Positions 62,001 through 64,000 of a stretch of 64,000 nt of DNA are shown piece by piece. Under the pieces are notes generated by a model. It was given only the letters and a program-made list of their open reading frames with translations, had not been told where the DNA came from and ran no database searches. This DNA is from Acanthopleura granulata (Eukaryota; Mollusca; Polyplacophora; Chitonida; Chitonidae). Position 1 is the stretch's first letter. Every line of letters begins with the position of its first letter. Position numbers and translations under genes: made by a program. Location: the NCBI GenBank assembly GCA_016165875.1, contig JABBOT010000005.1, positions 17,715,131 to 17,779,130 of the forward strand, written 5' to 3'.

Positions 62001-62327
62001 GTGAGTTTAACTGGCTGTGAATTACCAGGAACTTGACTGGAATGTGTAAACATTTGGAATAAAAATACAAATAAACATCCAAGCATAGCTGAAATGAGGA
62101 GAGATAAATTTGAAAGAAATTGTGGAAAACTTTAAGGTAGATGGTTTGTCTGTCTGCCTATTGTCTGAAAAGTACTCTATTTAACTGTTTGATTGAGTTT
62201 AACTGGCTGTGAATTACCAGAAACTTGACTGGAATGTGTAAGAATTTGGAATAAAAATACAAATAAACATCCAAGCATTGCTGAAATGAGGAGAGATAAT
62301 TTTTCAAGAAATTGTGGAAAACTCAAA
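62001..62327 (+). repeat. 192-bp spaced direct duplication
   Basis: A segment of about 135 bp starting GAGTTTAACTGGCTGTGAAT at 62003 recurs at 62195 with few changes (both contain ACAAATAAACATCCAAGCAT). Spacing is 192 bp. The 57 bp between copies is not duplicated a second time. Confidence 0.92.
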
Positions 62328-62689
62328 GATACATGCCGGAAAAGTGCTGTATTAGCCTAGAATTTTGTCATCAACAAAGTTACTTGTTTTTCCCGAGTTC
62401 TAGTGATCTTAGAAAGATGTTTTGTGTTTTCTTTGGAAGATGATGTCCTACTGAAAAAATTAAATGTAAGTTTTGAGAACCAAAAGTAAATTTCTTGGCC
62501 TTCATTGGTTGCATCTTAAAATGTGCTTTTCTTGAGGGTTTTTTTTAGGGCAAATACAAATGTATTATCTGGCAAGGTTACAAAGTTTTTTCTTGCCACT
62601 TGTCATCTGTGTGAATGTATCGAGTTATAGGAAGGTGTTCATCATTTGTTGGGGTCATCAAACACCCGTCTGACATAGTGAAAGTCTGA

Positions 62690-63350
62690 CAAATGTCTTA
62701 CTGACTCGCTAAACCACAAAATACCGGCTGAATACTCGTCTTCTGTGATCACTTTATACACGGCAATTGATCCACATCATCTACGTGGAGATCACTGGGC
62801 GATATGATACACAGTGAATAGAGCACGGCCGGCCAACTCTCCATGCAGGGGAATATCATTTGGCGGCTGCATGGACCAGTGGCCATATCGCCTGTGATGT
62901 GAGGCAACTCTTGTTTTCGTCTCGTGGGAGATGTAGTGGAAGAAATCCATACAAACTTTCCCGAGGCCCCCTTTCCTAGAGCAATGAGCCAAATTCAATT
63001 TCCTGTTGCTGGTCTGTCACTCGGCATCACTGTTACACCGGGGGCCCAACACTCCTGGCCAGTCCTTATTACAACAGCGCACCCTCCTTGTACCTTCGCA
63101 GAAACGGCACACTATCAATTTGATTGGTGTGACAGTCAGCTGTCGATTTGGGCTATATAAATCCTCGGAGAATATGCAGATTATAAGGACTCCGAGTCGA
63201 CCTGAAGAAGGGGGCAGTCTCCGGAGTAGTCAAACTGCGCTCATTACAGGCTGCTTATTCCCCTTGCGTCTCCAAACTCACCCCCGTCAATACACACCAA
63301 TTTCGGCGGCGTGGAGGAAATGGTGTGACTCCAGCGATTAATGCAGACAA
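62690..63350. other. GC-richer repeat-poor stretch, candidate conserved element
   Basis: Composition shifts from AT-rich to mixed, with no recognised repeat or SINE. Several short open frames exist on both strands but none has a domain or paired splice sites. It is suggested as possible regulatory DNA by texture only. Confidence 0.3.
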
Positions 63351-64000
63351 TCTCGTGTTGAAATTGACTTTCTGGCTCTGTCTTGCTCAGTGAGACACCG
63401 ATCTTACTGACTGTAGATCCATAAGTCTTAAAAGCTTTCTCTGATCGTGTTCCCTTGTAGATGAGGCCTACCTGACATAATTAAATCAACGGATACAAAT
63501 GTTAGCCTGTGTACTTTTATTTTCTGAATGTTGGATTCCTGAAGTGTGTACAAGAAAGACTGGATTCATAGATTACGATTAAACTTCTGTCATTTGGGTT
63601 GAAATGTTGGTCTTCTGGCATTATTGTGTAAACCAGTTTTTCTTGTCCCCTTTGGGAGCTTTGTGGTCGAAATCCAAGTTCGTCTCAGTCAATTGTCAGC
63701 ACTATGACCTGTGCTATAATGAGAAAGTGTTCATCCCAAATAATGATAACGCTAATAATACTATAATTGCATAATTGACAAGAAAGGTCTGTTTGAGTCT
63801 ACAAATCATCTTGTTAGCATCTTTGCAAACAATCATGAATTTCCAGATGTGGCTTTTGCAATTTTTACTCCTTTACTGCATTTCAGTGCCTATCTTTCTG
63901 TCTTTGCACTGCAGCTTTTATCTACTTAGGTCTCTTAGTTATCAGGTCAGTTAGGTGTAGAGGCATTGGTCCTGTCACTGTTATGCATAAGAAAGACGTT

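Larger units (their letters stand above)
57297..64000 (+). other. Downstream intron (partial) of the Ig-domain gene
   Basis: This interval follows the phase-1 donor GTAGGT. No further Ig exon was seen: no open frame carries a second Cys/Trp/Y-x-C set between plausible splice sites. The interval contains a SINE tail (59058-59214), G-rich runs (60727-60750, 61579-61591) and a direct duplication (62001-62327). It also has GC-richer, repeat-poor stretches at about 58280-58560, 59400-60600 and 62690-63350. Confidence 0.6.

Overview
The window reads as nuclear DNA of an invertebrate animal, most likely a lophotrochozoan and probably a mollusc. It is AT-rich, has no bacterial gene spacing, and carries two short exons with good splice sites inside very long introns. 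It is also littered with tRNA-derived SINEs of the type common in mollusc genomes, ending in a tail like 'CACCAATCAAATAAATAAA'. ACATGTA-type motifs are frequent. No ribosomal, tRNA or snRNA gene and no CRISPR array was found.

Only one host protein-coding gene is supported, on the + strand. Exons at 24944-25050 and 57092-57296 join in phase 0 to give one complete immunoglobulin domain with both cysteines, the core tryptophan and a D-x-G-x-Y-x-C motif. It matches the first Ig domain of the lachesin / DIP / IgLON group of neuronal cell-adhesion proteins. The domain is bounded by phase-1 introns and cut inside by an intron of 32,041 bp. The signal-peptide exon lies upstream (no convincing candidate in the first 24.9 kb), and the later Ig domains and membrane anchor lie beyond 64000. 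Nearly everything else is intron of this one large gene.

Layout: 1-24943 is upstream intron with old SINEs and a four-copy 117-bp tandem repeat (13300-13767). 24944-25050 is the first half of the Ig domain. 25051-57091 is the giant intron. It holds SINE fragments, a 5'-truncated non-LTR retrotransposon (37640-38413), a 2.5-kb compound satellite (42395-44880; 53-bp, 19-bp and 123-bp units), a strong hairpin (46105-46156), a fold-back element (54505-54935), and 35-bp and 27-bp minisatellites. 57092-57296 is the second half of the Ig domain. 57297-64000 is downstream intron with SINE fragments, G-rich runs, a 192-bp direct duplication and several GC-richer, repeat-poor stretches that could be conserved regulatory DNA.

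The most unusual structures are the nested satellite, where a 19-bp minisatellite is built into a 123-bp higher-order repeat, and the 21-bp-stem hairpin. Family names and functions rest on reading the sequence and general family knowledge; no database search was run.
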